Shown piece after piece: positions 52,122-61,402 of a stretch of 64,000 bases of DNA (position 1 is its first letter; each line of letters begins with the position of its first letter). Source of the DNA: Jannaschia sp. M317 (GTDB taxonomy: Bacteria > Pseudomonadota > Alphaproteobacteria > Rhodobacterales > Rhodobacteraceae); the NCBI RefSeq assembly GCF_025141175.1, contig NZ_CP081155.1, forward strand, positions 654,001 to 718,000, in the 5' to 3' direction. Made by a program: the position numbers and the translations under genes. The notes under the pieces were generated by a model. The model had not been told where the DNA came from. It saw nothing but the letters and a program-made list of their open reading frames with translations, and searched no databases.

Positions 52122-55073
52122 TCAGCCGGTGCTGACCTCCGCCATGGCGATCAGACTGGCGTTGCCCCCTGCCGCGGTGGTGTCCGTGGATACGACGCGT
52201 TCGGTCGCGAAACGCGGCAGGTAAAGCGGCCCGCCCGCCTTTGGTCCCGTCCCCGACAGGCCATGTCCGCCGAATGGCTGTGACCCGACAATCGCCCCGA
52301 TCTGATTGCGGTTCACATAGACATTGCCCGCGCCCACCGCCGCCGTCACCTTGGCGATGGTTGCGTCAATCCGGCTGTGCAGCCCAAAGGTCAGGCCGTA
52401 GCCGGTGCCATTCACCTCTGCCAGAACCTTGTCCAACGTGCCTGCCTTGTATCGTTTGACGTGCAGAATGGGGCCGAACACCTCTTCCGTCAGGGTTTGG
52501 TCGGGGGCCAGTTCGATGATCGTGGGCGCCAGGAACAGACCTTCGGGGGCCGCACCCTGAAACGCGATCTTGTGGCGGGCAACGTGAGCGGTCAGCCGGT
52601 CCAACGCGGGCTGGTCGATGATCGGTCCCACGTCGGTGGCGGTGTCCATCGGGTCGCCCAGGCGCAGGGTCGCGGCATTGCCGGCGATCATCTCGATCAT
52701 CCGGTCGGCGACGTCTTCCTGCACATAAAGAATCCGGCAGGCCGAACACCGTTGCCCGGCCGAGCGGAAGGCCGACATGACCACGGCATCGGCCACCTGT
52801 TCGGGCAGGGCGGTCGCATCGGCAATCATGGCGTTGATGCCACCGGTTTCCGCGATCAGCGGGACGATGGGCCCGTCGCTGGCCGCCAGCGCCCGGTTGA
52901 TGGCGCGCGCCGTTCCTGTGGACCCTGTAAAGGCCACTCCGGCCAGACGGGGGTCCGAGGTCAGTTTCTGTCCCACCTCCGGCCCGCCGGGCACCAGGAC
53001 CAACGCGTCTGCGGGCACGCCCGCCTGGTGCAACAGCGCCACGGCCTGCGCGGCGATGCGCGGGGTCTGGGGCGCGGGCTTGGCGACGACGGTATTGCCC
53101 ACGGCCAGGGCGGCGGCACATTGCCCCAAGAAGATCGCCAGGGGAAAGTTCCAGGGCGCGATGGTCAGGAACACGCCCCGCCCCTGAACCTGCCAGCGGT
53201 TCGATTCGCCGGTGGGGCCGGGCAAGGCCCGCGGGGTGCACAGCGGTTCGGCTTCGTCGGCATAGTAGCGCAGGAAATCCACCGCCTCGCGCACTTCGGC
53301 GATGCCGTCGTCGATGGTCTTGCCGGCCTCGTGGGCCAAGGTCGCCATCAATGGGGCGCGATGCTCCTCCAACAGGTCGGCGGCGCGGCGCAGGGCCTGG
53401 GCGCGGGTTTGCACCGGGGTGGCGGACCAGGCGGGAAAGGCACGGGCGGCGCGGGTCATGGCGTCTGTTGGGTCGACCTGCGGGGCGGCGGGTGCCGTCG
53501 ACGCGCGGGCCATGGCCTGGCCCAGCATGTCCAGGTCCACCCGGTCGCCAAAGGTCATGCCGCGCGAATTGACCCGCGCGCCGAACAACGCACCGGGCAA
53601 GGCGATGCGCGGATGTCGTGGCGCAGTGCGCAGATCATCCGGGATCGACAGCAGGTCGGCAACCGGCACATCGTCGTCCCCCGCCTTGGCCACAAAGGAG
53701 GTGGAGGCCCCGTTTTCCAGCAGGCGGCGCACCAGATAGGCCAGCAGGTCGCGGTGCCCGCCCACGGGCGCATAGATCCGGCAGGGCACATCGCTGATGC
53801 GGCGCAGTCCGGCATAAAGCGCTTCGCCCATGCCGTGCAGGCGCTGGAACTCGTACCCATCCTCCCGCCCCGAGGTCGCGGCCATGTCGAGGATCGCCGC
53901 GATGCTCAGGGCGTTGTGGGTCGCGAACTGCGGGTAGAGCACGGGGCGCAGCGCCAGCATCCGTTCGGCGCAGGCCAGATAGTTGAGGTCCGTGACGGCC
54001 TTGCGGGTAAAGACGGGGAAATCGGTCTGACCCTCGACCTGGGCGTGTTTGACCTCCGTGTCCCAGTAGGCCCCTTTGACGAGCCGCACCATCAGGGTCT
54101 GGCCATGCTGCCGTGCCAATGCGCCGATCCGGTCGATCAGTGGCAGGGCGCGTTTGCCATAGGCCTGGATCGCCAGGCCGAACCCGTTCCACCCGCGCAG
54201 CCGGTCGTCGGCAAAGGCGGCCTCGATCACATCTATTGACAGCTCCAGCCGCTCCTGCTCCTCCGCGTCGACGGTGAAGTTCAGGTTGTGGGCCTTGGCC
54301 TGTGTGGCCAGCTCGATCAGGACGGGCACCAGCTCTGCCAGGACGGCGGCGCGGTTGCGGGCCTCGTATCGGGGGTGCAGGGCGGACAGCTTGACCGAGA
54401 TACCGGGGCGGTGGGGCAGGGCCCGCGTCCCGGCGGCGCGACCGATGGCTGCGATGGCGCGCGCATAGCTGTCGGCATACCGGCGGGCATCGCCCCAGGT
54501 CCGCGCGCCTTCGCCCAGCATGTCGTAGGAATGCAGCGCACCCTTCGCCTCGCTTTCGCGGGCGCGTTTCAGGGCGGCCTCGATGCTTTCGCCCAGGACG
54601 AACTGGTGCCCCATGAAGCGCATTGCCTGTTGCACACCGGCGCGCACGGCAGGGGCCCCGATCCGGCGGGTCAAACCGCCGACCACGCCCTCGACCGTGT
54701 CGCCGGGCCGCAGCAGGCGAGAGGACAGGCCCAGCCCCCAGGTCGCGGCCGACACGAGCCAGGCTTCGGACGGCTCCTGCCCCGACCAGTCGCCCGCCCC
54801 GATCTTGTCGGCGATCAACGCATCCTGCGTCGCCTTGTCCGGCACCCGCAGCAGCGCCTCGGCCATTGCCATCAGCGCCAGCCCCTCGCGCGTGCTCAGG
54901 TCATAGTCCCGCAGGAAGTCTTCGAGCCCGCCGATACGGGTGTGGGCCTTGCGAATGGCCTGGATCAACTGGGTCGCGGCGGCCTGCACCTTTGGCTGGA
55001 TCTGCGCGTGTTTCATCAGCGGCGCGATCAGGGTTTCGTCGGCGGGTGCATAGGGGGCGGAAAAGGCGGGCAT
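52122..55073 (-). CDS. putA: Bifunctional proline dehydrogenase / P5C dehydrogenase PutA
   Basis: 983 residues. The N-terminal half is the FAD-dependent proline dehydrogenase barrel (ISVKLSALHPRYEA; VRLVKGAYWDTEVK; YAPVGGHRDLLAYLVRRLLENG); the C-terminal half is an aldehyde dehydrogenase (IAPWNFPLAIFLGQ; the GSTGTARA fold; LIAETGGIN with the catalytic Glu; AGQRCSACR with the catalytic Cys). It turns proline to glutamate. No ribbon-helix-helix DNA-binding region at the N-terminus, so it is not an autoregulator. The ATG at 55073 (GAGG before it) is chosen over longer readings. Confidence 0.96.
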   Translation of the reverse strand: MPAFSAPYAPADETLIAPLMKHAQIQPKVQAAATQLIQAIRKAHTRIGGLEDFLRDYDLSTREGLALMAMAEALLRVPDKATQDALIADKIGAGDWSGQEPSEAWLVSAATWGLGLSSRLLRPGDTVEGVVGGLTRRIGAPAVRAGVQQAMRFMGHQFVLGESIEAALKRARESEAKGALHSYDMLGEGARTWGDARRYADSYARAIAAIGRAAGTRALPHRPGISVKLSALHPRYEARNRAAVLAELVPVLIELATQAKAHNLNFTVDAEEQERLELSIDVIEAAFADDRLRGWNGFGLAIQAYGKRALPLIDRIGALARQHGQTLMVRLVKGAYWDTEVKHAQVEGQTDFPVFTRKAVTDLNYLACAERMLALRPVLYPQFATHNALSIAAILDMAATSGREDGYEFQRLHGMGEALYAGLRRISDVPCRIYAPVGGHRDLLAYLVRRLLENGASTSFVAKAGDDDVPVADLLSIPDDLRTAPRHPRIALPGALFGARVNSRGMTFGDRVDLDMLGQAMARASTAPAAPQVDPTDAMTRAARAFPAWSATPVQTRAQALRRAADLLEEHRAPLMATLAHEAGKTIDDGIAEVREAVDFLRYYADEAEPLCTPRALPGPTGESNRWQVQGRGVFLTIAPWNFPLAIFLGQCAAALAVGNTVVAKPAPQTPRIAAQAVALLHQAGVPADALVLVPGGPEVGQKLTSDPRLAGVAFTGSTGTARAINRALAASDGPIVPLIAETGGINAMIADATALPEQVADAVVMSAFRSAGQRCSACRILYVQEDVADRMIEMIAGNAATLRLGDPMDTATDVGPIIDQPALDRLTAHVARHKIAFQGAAPEGLFLAPTIIELAPDQTLTEEVFGPILHVKRYKAGTLDKVLAEVNGTGYGLTFGLHSRIDATIAKVTAAVGAGNVYVNRNQIGAIVGSQPFGGHGLSGTGPKAGGPLYLPRFATERVVSTDTTAAGGNASLIAMAEVSTG

Positions 55074-55202
55074 GGCATCCTCGGGTTGGCTTGCGCGGAT
55101 CATAACGCGGTCCCGGGCGCGGATCTCACTGAATCGCGGGTGGTTTGCGGTGTGTTTTGGGGGTAAAATCCGTGAAAACGGGTAATCTCGGGGGATTTGG
55201 CA

Positions 55203-55667
55203 GTGACGATGTCTTTGGACCGGCAAGATCGCAGCATTCTACGCCTTTTGCAGCAGGATGGTCGGATCAGCGTGACGGCGTTGGCGGATCAGATCGGTCT
55301 GTCCGCCAACGCCACGGCAGAGAGGATACGCCGCCTGCAGCGGGACGGTGTGATCGAGGGGTTCCACGCGCGCCTGTCCGCCAAGGCGCTGGGCCGCGAC
55401 CTGCTTGCCTTCGTCGAGGTGAAACTGGATCGCACCAGTGCGGATGTCTTCGAGGCTTTCGCCGAGGCGATTCGTCAGGCCGAAGACGTGGAGGAATGCC
55501 ACATGGTCGCGGGCGGTTTCGATTACCTGCTCAAGACGCGCCACCGCGATATGGCGGCCTATCGCGCCTTTCTGTCCGAGACCCTTCTGACCCTGCCGGG
55601 GGTGCGCGAAACCCATACCTACGCAGTCATGGAAGAGGTGCGCAGCGGCGCGGGCCTGCCCGTCTAA
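55203..55667 (+). CDS. Lrp/AsnC family regulator, probable putA activator
   Basis: 154 residues: helix-turn-helix (ISVTALADQIGLSANATAER) and RAM effector domain (MVAGGFDYLLKTRHRDMAAYRAFLSE). It is divergent from putA with a 129-bp gap, the arrangement of PutR, the proline-responsive activator of putA in alphaproteobacteria. The GTG start has GGGGGA seven bases before it; an ATG two codons on is an alternative. Confidence 0.88.
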   Translation: MTMSLDRQDRSILRLLQQDGRISVTALADQIGLSANATAERIRRLQRDGVIEGFHARLSAKALGRDLLAFVEVKLDRTSADVFEAFAEAIRQAEDVEECHMVAGGFDYLLKTRHRDMAAYRAFLSETLLTLPGVRETHTYAVMEEVRSGAGLPV

Positions 55668-55807
55668 TGGGCTGAATTTTCGAAAAGAAGCGTCAAATGC
55701 TCCGTGCTTTGGGGGCAGAAATTCGTAGGTTGTTAGGATAGGACCAGTAGCTGGAAGTGGCCAAGAATGGCACCCGTGGGCCCAGCCCAAAGACAGAATG
55801 TCATGTC

Positions 55808-55820
55808 GTCCCGTCGGGAC
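55808..55820 (+). promoter_or_regulatory. Palindrome in the flagellin gene leader
   Basis: GTCCCGTCGGGAC is a perfect inverted repeat about 39 bp before the fliC start. As an RNA hairpin it lies where FlbT is known to act on the flagellin mRNA leader in Caulobacter, and flbT is encoded 1.8 kb downstream. Role inferred. Confidence 0.4.
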
Positions 55821-55858
55821 CAATTGCCTGCGAAGCGGGCGCATTCAAAGGAACTGAA

Positions 55859-57148
55859 ATGTCCAGCATTCTGACCAACAACGGCGCGATGGTCGCGCTT
55901 CAGACTCTGCAATCCATCAACAAGAACCTGGGTATGACCCAGTCCGAAATCTCCACCGGCAAGTCGGTGGCGAACGCCAAGGACAACTCTGCCGTCTGGG
56001 CCATCTCCAAGCAGATGGAATCCGACGTGAAAGGCTTCAAGGCCATTCAGGAAAGCCTGTCGCTGGGTGAATCCACCGTCGCCGTCGCACGCAATGCGTC
56101 CGAGACGGTCACCGACCTGCTGACGGAAATCAAAGGCAAGATCGTCGCCTCGCAGGAAGAGAACGTCGACCGCGCCAAGATCCAGGCCGACGTGGCCGCC
56201 CTGCGCGATCAGATCGGATCGGTTGTCGGTGCCGCGCAGTTCAACGGTCTGAACCTGCTCAACAATACCGAAACCGATGTCGATTCGCGCAACGTTGACG
56301 TGCTGTCGTCGCTGGATCGCTCGGGCAGCGGTGTGGCTGCGTCGAACATCAGCGTTGGCAAGCAGGATCTGGGAACGGGCGCCGCGGCAGCCGGCACCGT
56401 GGGTCTGGATCAATCCGTCAACAGCGCGGCCGTTGCCGTCGGGGCCTCGGCCGAATTCGTGACCTTCGACGGTGTTGGTGCGGACGACAACCTGGTCGCT
56501 GGTGCCAGCTTTCTCGTCACCGGGTCAGCGAACTTCGAAGGCGACGACTCGGGCGATACTTACGACTTCTCCGAGGATGTGACCTATGTCGCCCGTGATG
56601 GGGATACGTTGACCGACGTCGTGAACAACATGGTCGAGCGGCTGAACTACCAGGCCGAGAAGGACGGCCTGGACATCACCTTTGCCGCCAACACGGCAAC
56701 CGCGGGCCGGATCGATTTCACCAACAACTACGACGAAGCGATCTCCGACTCCAACAGCGTGGTCGAGCAGTCTGATATTGCCGACCAGGCCACCCTGGAA
56801 ACCGAAGCCGACGGCACCATCGGCGGCGGGCTGGAACTGCTCGAAGATTTCGATGTGACCACGGACGAAGGTTCGGCCGCGGCGCTTCAGGCCATCGAAG
56901 GTTTGATCCAGTCCTCCATCGACTCGGCTGCGTCGTTCGGCTCCGTTCAGGGCCGCATCGAAACTCAGTCGGATTTTGTGTCCAAGCTTTCGGACTCCCT
57001 GACATCGGGTATCGGCTCCCTCGTGGATGCCAATATGGAAGAAGCCTCGGCCCGTCTGCAGGCGCTTCAGGTGCAGCAGCAGCTGGCAACGCAGTCGCTG
57101 TCGATCGCCAACCAGGCGCCGCAGTCGATCCTGTCGCTGTTCCGCTAA
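55859..57148 (+). CDS. fliC: Flagellin
   Basis: 429 residues. Terminal D0/D1 helices are conserved (SSILTNNGAMVALQTLQSIN; KNLGMTQSEISTGKSVANAK; C-terminal LQVQQQLATQSLSIANQAPQ and SILSLFR); the middle (about 150-330) is a variable, acidic surface domain low in Cys. This is the usual roseobacter size. AAAGGAAC lies before the ATG. A strong hairpin follows, then flaF and flbT, the flagellin regulators. Confidence 0.96.
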   Translation: MSSILTNNGAMVALQTLQSINKNLGMTQSEISTGKSVANAKDNSAVWAISKQMESDVKGFKAIQESLSLGESTVAVARNASETVTDLLTEIKGKIVASQEENVDRAKIQADVAALRDQIGSVVGAAQFNGLNLLNNTETDVDSRNVDVLSSLDRSGSGVAASNISVGKQDLGTGAAAAGTVGLDQSVNSAAVAVGASAEFVTFDGVGADDNLVAGASFLVTGSANFEGDDSGDTYDFSEDVTYVARDGDTLTDVVNNMVERLNYQAEKDGLDITFAANTATAGRIDFTNNYDEAISDSNSVVEQSDIADQATLETEADGTIGGGLELLEDFDVTTDEGSAAALQAIEGLIQSSIDSAASFGSVQGRIETQSDFVSKLSDSLTSGIGSLVDANMEEASARLQALQVQQQLATQSLSIANQAPQSILSLFR

Positions 57149-57155
57149 GATCAGC

Positions 57156-57188
57156 GGCCGCCCCGGAGCTGAAAGGTCCGGGGCGGCC
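57156..57188 (+). terminator. Terminator hairpin after fliC
   Basis: GGCCGCCCCGGA and TCCGGGGCGGCC form a 12-bp stem around GCTGAAAGG, 7 bp after fliC, followed by TTGCC. Probably ends most flagellin transcripts before flaF. Confidence 0.7.
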
Positions 57189-57256
57189 TTGCCGTCACAC
57201 CGGCCTCTGGTCGACCGCCGCTGAAACGCGGCACGCCTTGCAGAAAGTAAGCCCTC

Positions 57257-57631
57257 ATGCTGAACGTTCATGCTGCCGCCGCCGCCGCCTATGGCGCGCT
57301 GGATGCGCAGATCGTCGATCCGACCCGCGCCGAAGCGATGGTCTTTGCCAAAGTCACCCGCCGGTTGGAGGCGATTTTCGCCGATCCCGCCAGCAGCCAT
57401 GCCGCCCGGGTCGGCGTGCTCCACGATAATCGTCGCCTCTGGCTGGCCGCTGCCGCAGCTGTCGCCGACGACGGCAACGAACTGACCCCGCAGCTGCGGG
57501 CCTCACTCCTGGGTCTTTCCGGTTTCGTTGAACGTCATACCCGCGCCGTCCTCAAGGGGGAGGCGAAGGCCGATGTCCTGTCGGAAATCAACCGCCGGGT
57601 GGTCGGCGGCCTGTCGCACGGGGCCCGCTGA
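57257..57631 (+). CDS. flaF: Flagellar biosynthesis regulator FlaF
   Basis: 124 residues in the FlaF family: NVHAAAAAAYGALDAQ, VTRRLEAIFADP and NRRLWLAAAAAV. In Caulobacter it is required for flagellin translation or secretion. It precedes flbT by 1 bp and follows the flagellin gene, the usual arrangement in alphaproteobacteria. Confidence 0.9.
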   Translation: MLNVHAAAAAAYGALDAQIVDPTRAEAMVFAKVTRRLEAIFADPASSHAARVGVLHDNRRLWLAAAAAVADDGNELTPQLRASLLGLSGFVERHTRAVLKGEAKADVLSEINRRVVGGLSHGAR

Positions 57632-57632
57632 C

Positions 57633-58037
57633 ATGGCCGGGCTCATGCTCAAGTTTCCGGCCGGTGACCGCATCGTTCTCAACGGGGCCGTCATCGAAAA
57701 CGTGGGTCGGGGCGCGCGGCTGCGGGTCTTGACGCCCGATACGCAACTGCTGCGGCTGCGCGATGCCATCAACCCCGAAGAGGCGGGCACGCCGGTCGGG
57801 CGGTTGGCGCATTCGGTGCAGCTGATGCTGGTTGGTGAATGCGATGTGGCAAAGGTCCTGCCGGACACGTTGGCGGCCTTTGCGCCCTTGCGCCTGGCCT
57901 TTGTCGACGACGAGGACCGCCTTTGCATCGACGAGGTGACCGGCCATCTCGAAGCGATGCAGTTTTACCAAGCGCTGCGGGCCCTGGGCCGCCTCCGCAA
58001 GCGGGAGGCGGCCATACTTTCCCGCGGTCTGCCATGA
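57633..58037 (+). CDS. flbT: Flagellar biosynthesis repressor FlbT
   Basis: 134 residues, FlbT family: LMLKFPAGDRIVLNGAVIEN, FLAP-type LRVLTPDTQLLRLRDAI and HSVQLMLVGECDVAKVLPD. It is a post-transcriptional regulator of flagellin mRNA. Its stop overlaps the DUF1217 gene (ATGA). An internal ATG 4 codons later is also possible. Confidence 0.9.
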   Translation: MAGLMLKFPAGDRIVLNGAVIENVGRGARLRVLTPDTQLLRLRDAINPEEAGTPVGRLAHSVQLMLVGECDVAKVLPDTLAAFAPLRLAFVDDEDRLCIDEVTGHLEAMQFYQALRALGRLRKREAAILSRGLP

Positions 58038-58825
58038 CCTTCCAGCCGTTCATTCCAAGCGGCGGGCTGGCGGGCTGGCGTTTTCTGCAGAACACCCTGG
58101 ATGCGCAGAAGGCGGCGCATGGGGCGTCTCCGATCGTGCAGCGGGATCTGGATTATTTCGCCGCCAATATCGGCAAGGTGGAAACGGCAGAACAGCTCGT
58201 CTCTGACTTCCGTCTTCTATCTGTGGCACTGGGGGCTTTCGGTCTGTCCGAGGACGTCGGCAGCAAGTTCCTGATCCGACGTGTTCTGGAAGAGGGGACG
58301 ATTGATCCCGAATCTCTCGCCAACAAGCTGTCCGACAAACGGTACCGAGATCTATCGCGCGCCTTTGGTTTCGGCGACTTTCCGGTCGCGAATACCGCGC
58401 TTAGCGACTTTCCCGAAAAGATTGCTGCGCGCTACCGTGATCAAAGCTTTGAGCAGGCGCTGGGTCAGACCGACAACACCATGCGGCTTGCGCTTAACGC
58501 CCGCAGAGAGTTGGCCACCATCTCCGAGGGAGAGGGGTCCAACAAGACGAAATGGTTCACAATCATGGGCACGCCGCCGCTACGGTCGGTCTTTGAGGGG
58601 GCGCTGAACCTGCCGACCAGCTTTGCGACCCTGGACCTCGACCGTCAGTTGAAAGTCCTGCAGGAGCGGAGCCTGTCTGCCTTTGGGTCCGATCAGGTCG
58701 TTGACCTGGCAGAGCCGAAAACGATGGAGAAGATCCTCGACCGCTATACCGCGATGGCAGGCCTGCGGGGCCAAAGCGCCAGCACGGTTACATCGCCCGC
58801 CCTGTTCTTGCTGCGCGGCTTCTAG
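58034..58825 (+). CDS. DUF1217 flagellar-cluster protein
   Basis: 263 residues; starts FQPFIPSGGLAGWRFLQNTL. Visible family marks are FRLLSVALGAFGLSEDVGSKF, LIRRVLEEGT and DKRYRDLSRAFGFGDF. Found beside flagellar genes in many alphaproteobacteria, function not established. It ends convergently 97 bp from fliI. Confidence 0.82.
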   Translation: MTFQPFIPSGGLAGWRFLQNTLDAQKAAHGASPIVQRDLDYFAANIGKVETAEQLVSDFRLLSVALGAFGLSEDVGSKFLIRRVLEEGTIDPESLANKLSDKRYRDLSRAFGFGDFPVANTALSDFPEKIAARYRDQSFEQALGQTDNTMRLALNARRELATISEGEGSNKTKWFTIMGTPPLRSVFEGALNLPTSFATLDLDRQLKVLQERSLSAFGSDQVVDLAEPKTMEKILDRYTAMAGLRGQSASTVTSPALFLLRGF

Positions 58826-58922
58826 CCGTCATGCTATCCTCACAGACCCGGCAGGGAGGTCGGGTCGCTAGCCTGGTCTTGCCGTTGGCTGGCAGGCGAT
58901 CCCCGCGACCTGTGCAGACCGG

Positions 58923-60263
58923 TCATAGGCGTCCCGAATACCCCCGGCCCAGAATTTCGGCGAGCCTTGCAAAGGACGCTTCGCAGCTGTCCACCCCGAC
59001 CTGAGCAAAGAGTTCGTGCAGCAGCGGCAGGACCGATTGCGCGCGGTCGATGCCGGCGTCCGACCCCCGGTCATAGAGGCCGGAACTGACCATGAGTTCG
59101 CTGCGGTCAGCGACGGCGAGCAATTTGCGGGCTTCCTTGATCAAGGCGTTTTCCTCTGGCGTAGCTGCTTCGGGCAGGCTGCGGGACACGGATCGCAGGA
59201 CGTCCACCGCAGGAAAGCGTCCTGCCTCCGCGATTTCCCTCGACAGGACGACGTGACCATCCAACTGGCCGCGCACGATGTCGGCCACCGGCTCTTCCAT
59301 GTCGGAGCCTGCCACCAGGACCGAAAAGATCGCCGTGATATCGCCCTGTCCGGACTCCCCGGGGCCCGCCCGCTCGGCCAAGGCGGCCAGCAGAGGCGTC
59401 AGGCTGGCCGGGTGCCCGCGCAGATCCGCCCCTTCGCCCGCTGCGGTCGCGATTTCGCGGTGCGCCTCGGCGAGGCGCGAAACACTGTCGAGCAGGAACA
59501 GCACGCGCAGGCCCCGGTCGCGAAAATATTCGGCCACCCCCATCGCCGCAAAGGCACAGCGTCGTCGAAGGGGCGCGGGCTGGTCTGATGTGGCGGCCAT
59601 GACCACTGTGCGGGCCATTCCGTCTGGGCCCAGCACGTCATTTACGAACCCGGTGACCTCGCGCCCGCGCTCCCCCACGAGGGCCAGCACACAGACATCG
59701 GCCTGCATCCGCTGCGCCAGCAGTCCCAGCAACGTTGATTTCCCCACCCCCGATCCGGCGAACAGGCCGATCCGCTGTCCGGCGACGATCGGCAACATCG
59801 TGTCGAGCACCGCGACCCCGGTGCATTGCCGCGTGCCCATGGCGCGCCGTTGGCCGGCACCCGGGGGGCCGGCATGCAACGGCCGGGCCAGGCCCCCGCC
59901 GATGGGCCAACCGTCCAGGGGCCGCCCAAAGGGATCGACCACGCGGCCGATCCAACTGGCATCCGGGCACAGTGACGGTTGCCCCTTGGGCTGCACCGTC
60001 AACCCGATCCGCAACCCCGTTGCAGGCCCAAAGGGTGTCGCGCGCAGGCTGTCGCGGTCCAGGCGCACGACCTCGGCGCGATGCGGCGTGCCGTCGGCAT
60101 CCCGGTACACAACCTCGTCGCCCAGACCCGCGTGATCGGACAGACCCTCGACCGCGAACCCGGTTGGATCCAGGTGAGTGATGCGGCCCACGGGCTGCGT
60201 CCGCGCGATACCGACAAGGCTGTCGCGGATCGCGGCAAACGGGTCGAACGTCTGAATGTCCAT
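58923..60263 (-). CDS. fliI: Flagellum-specific ATPase FliI
   Basis: 446 residues. ATPase of the flagellar type III export apparatus. Walker A (GLFAGSGVGKSTLLGLLA), Walker B (LRVLFLLDSVSRLAEAHRE), and LVGERGREVTGFVND of the F1-type beta fold. Usual length. AGAGGAG precedes the ATG. Encoded alone on the opposite strand; fliH, the partner, is not seen near. Confidence 0.95.
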   Translation of the reverse strand: MDIQTFDPFAAIRDSLVGIARTQPVGRITHLDPTGFAVEGLSDHAGLGDEVVYRDADGTPHRAEVVRLDRDSLRATPFGPATGLRIGLTVQPKGQPSLCPDASWIGRVVDPFGRPLDGWPIGGGLARPLHAGPPGAGQRRAMGTRQCTGVAVLDTMLPIVAGQRIGLFAGSGVGKSTLLGLLAQRMQADVCVLALVGERGREVTGFVNDVLGPDGMARTVVMAATSDQPAPLRRRCAFAAMGVAEYFRDRGLRVLFLLDSVSRLAEAHREIATAAGEGADLRGHPASLTPLLAALAERAGPGESGQGDITAIFSVLVAGSDMEEPVADIVRGQLDGHVVLSREIAEAGRFPAVDVLRSVSRSLPEAATPEENALIKEARKLLAVADRSELMVSSGLYDRGSDAGIDRAQSVLPLLHELFAQVGVDSCEASFARLAEILGRGYSGRL

Positions 60264-60281
60264 GGTGTCATCTCCTCTGGT

Positions 60282-60323
60282 TGAAACGATTTCTAAAGGA
60301 ATCAGTCTTAAGGCTTCGTTTCA
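60282..60323. promoter_or_regulatory. Inverted repeat in the fliI/flgB divergent promoter region
   Basis: TGAAACGA (60282-60289) and TCGTTTCA (60316-60323) are exact inverted copies 26 bp apart in the 63-bp gap between fliI and flgB. They may be a shared regulatory site for both operons. No regulator can be named. Confidence 0.35.
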
Positions 60324-60326
60324 GGA

Positions 60327-60713
60327 ATGACGGAGAATCCGCCTGTGACCGAAATTGCCTTGCTCAGCCTGGCGTCGAACGCTGCGCGCCACGCAGCCAC
60401 CCGACAGTCAGTGATCGCCACCAATGTCGCCAATGCCGACACCCCCGGGTTTCGCGCCCGCGATGTCGCCCCTTTCAGCGCGGGTGAGGATGGGTTCGCC
60501 CTGCGCCGTAGCCAGGCGGGGCATTTCGCTGGAACCCCCCGAACCGCCCAGATCTTTGATGAAATCGGGACCGCCGCCGACCCCAACGGCAACACAGTGT
60601 CGTTGGAGGATCAGGTTCTGCGCGGGATCGAGACGTCGCGCGCCCACAATCGGGCGCTGACCGTCTACAAGGCGTCGCTCGACATTCTGCGCGCCAGCAT
60701 CGGGCAGCGGTAA
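60327..60713 (+). CDS. flgB: Flagellar basal-body rod protein FlgB
   Basis: 128 residues with the rod-protein N-terminal motif IATNVANADTPGFRARDV. Proximal rod component exported by the flagellar apparatus. First gene of the run flgB-flgC-fliE-fliQ-flgF-flgG-flgA-flgH. Confidence 0.93.
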   Translation: MTENPPVTEIALLSLASNAARHAATRQSVIATNVANADTPGFRARDVAPFSAGEDGFALRRSQAGHFAGTPRTAQIFDEIGTAADPNGNTVSLEDQVLRGIETSRAHNRALTVYKASLDILRASIGQR

Positions 60714-60714
60714 G

Positions 60715-61107
60715 ATGGCGGGCTTTTCCAATACGATGGCGATCCTCAGCTCTGGCATGCGCAGTCAGAGCCAGCGCCTGACCCATGTGGCCGAGAACAT
60801 CGCCAACGCCGACACGCCCGGCTATCGCCGCAAGGTCGTCGATTTCCGCGCCGAAGTGGCCGAAGGCCAGCGCACCGGGGCGGTTCAGGTCGGGCCCGTG
60901 CGTTTGGACCGGGCCGAGTTGGACCAGATCCATGACCCTGCGCACCCAATGGCCGACAACGAAGGCTACTATCAGGGGTCCAACGTCAACTTGATGACCG
61001 AACTGACGGACGCCCGCGAGGCGCAGCGCACCTACGAAGCCAACCTCAAGATGTTCGAACAGGTCCGCCGCATGTCGTCGGCGATCCTCGATATTCTCAG
61101 ACGATAG
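60715..61107 (+). CDS. flgC: Flagellar basal-body rod protein FlgC
   Basis: 130 residues, N-terminal VAENIANADTPGYRRKVVDF and C-terminal helix (NLMTELTDAREAQRTYEANL) of rod proteins. It starts 1 bp after flgB. Confidence 0.94.
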   Translation: MAGFSNTMAILSSGMRSQSQRLTHVAENIANADTPGYRRKVVDFRAEVAEGQRTGAVQVGPVRLDRAELDQIHDPAHPMADNEGYYQGSNVNLMTELTDAREAQRTYEANLKMFEQVRRMSSAILDILRR

Positions 61108-61116
61108 GAGACCAGA

Positions 61117-61398
61117 ATGGACATGTCCCAACTCTCGGCGCTGGTACGCGGTGCCGGTGCCGGTGCCAGCCCCGCCTCTGCCACGCCCACGGGGTCCGCC
61201 GCGATGGAGGCGGTCAGTGGGTTCGCCAAGGCCCTGACCGAGGCCGAGACCCAGGCCCAGGCCGCCCTGACCACGGGGGCCGATCCTCATGATCTCGTCT
61301 CGGCCCTGGCCGAAAGCAAATTGGCGGTCGATACCGTCGTGACGGTGCGCGACCGCGTGGTCGAGGCCTATCAGGAAATCCTGCGGATGCCGGTCTAG
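61117..61398 (+). CDS. fliE: Flagellar hook-basal body complex protein FliE
   Basis: 93 residues; small rod adapter joining MS ring and rod. C-terminal half fits FliE (DLVSALAESKLAVDTVVTVR, DRVVEAYQEILRMPV). N-terminal part is Ala/Gly-rich. Confidence 0.9.
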   Translation: MDMSQLSALVRGAGAGASPASATPTGSAAMEAVSGFAKALTEAETQAQAALTTGADPHDLVSALAESKLAVDTVVTVRDRVVEAYQEILRMPV

Positions 61399-61402
61399 AC
61401 GC

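Noticed and set aside
52377..54239. 620-codon plus-strand frame opposite putA
   Set aside because: Antisense of putA with no recognisable domain.
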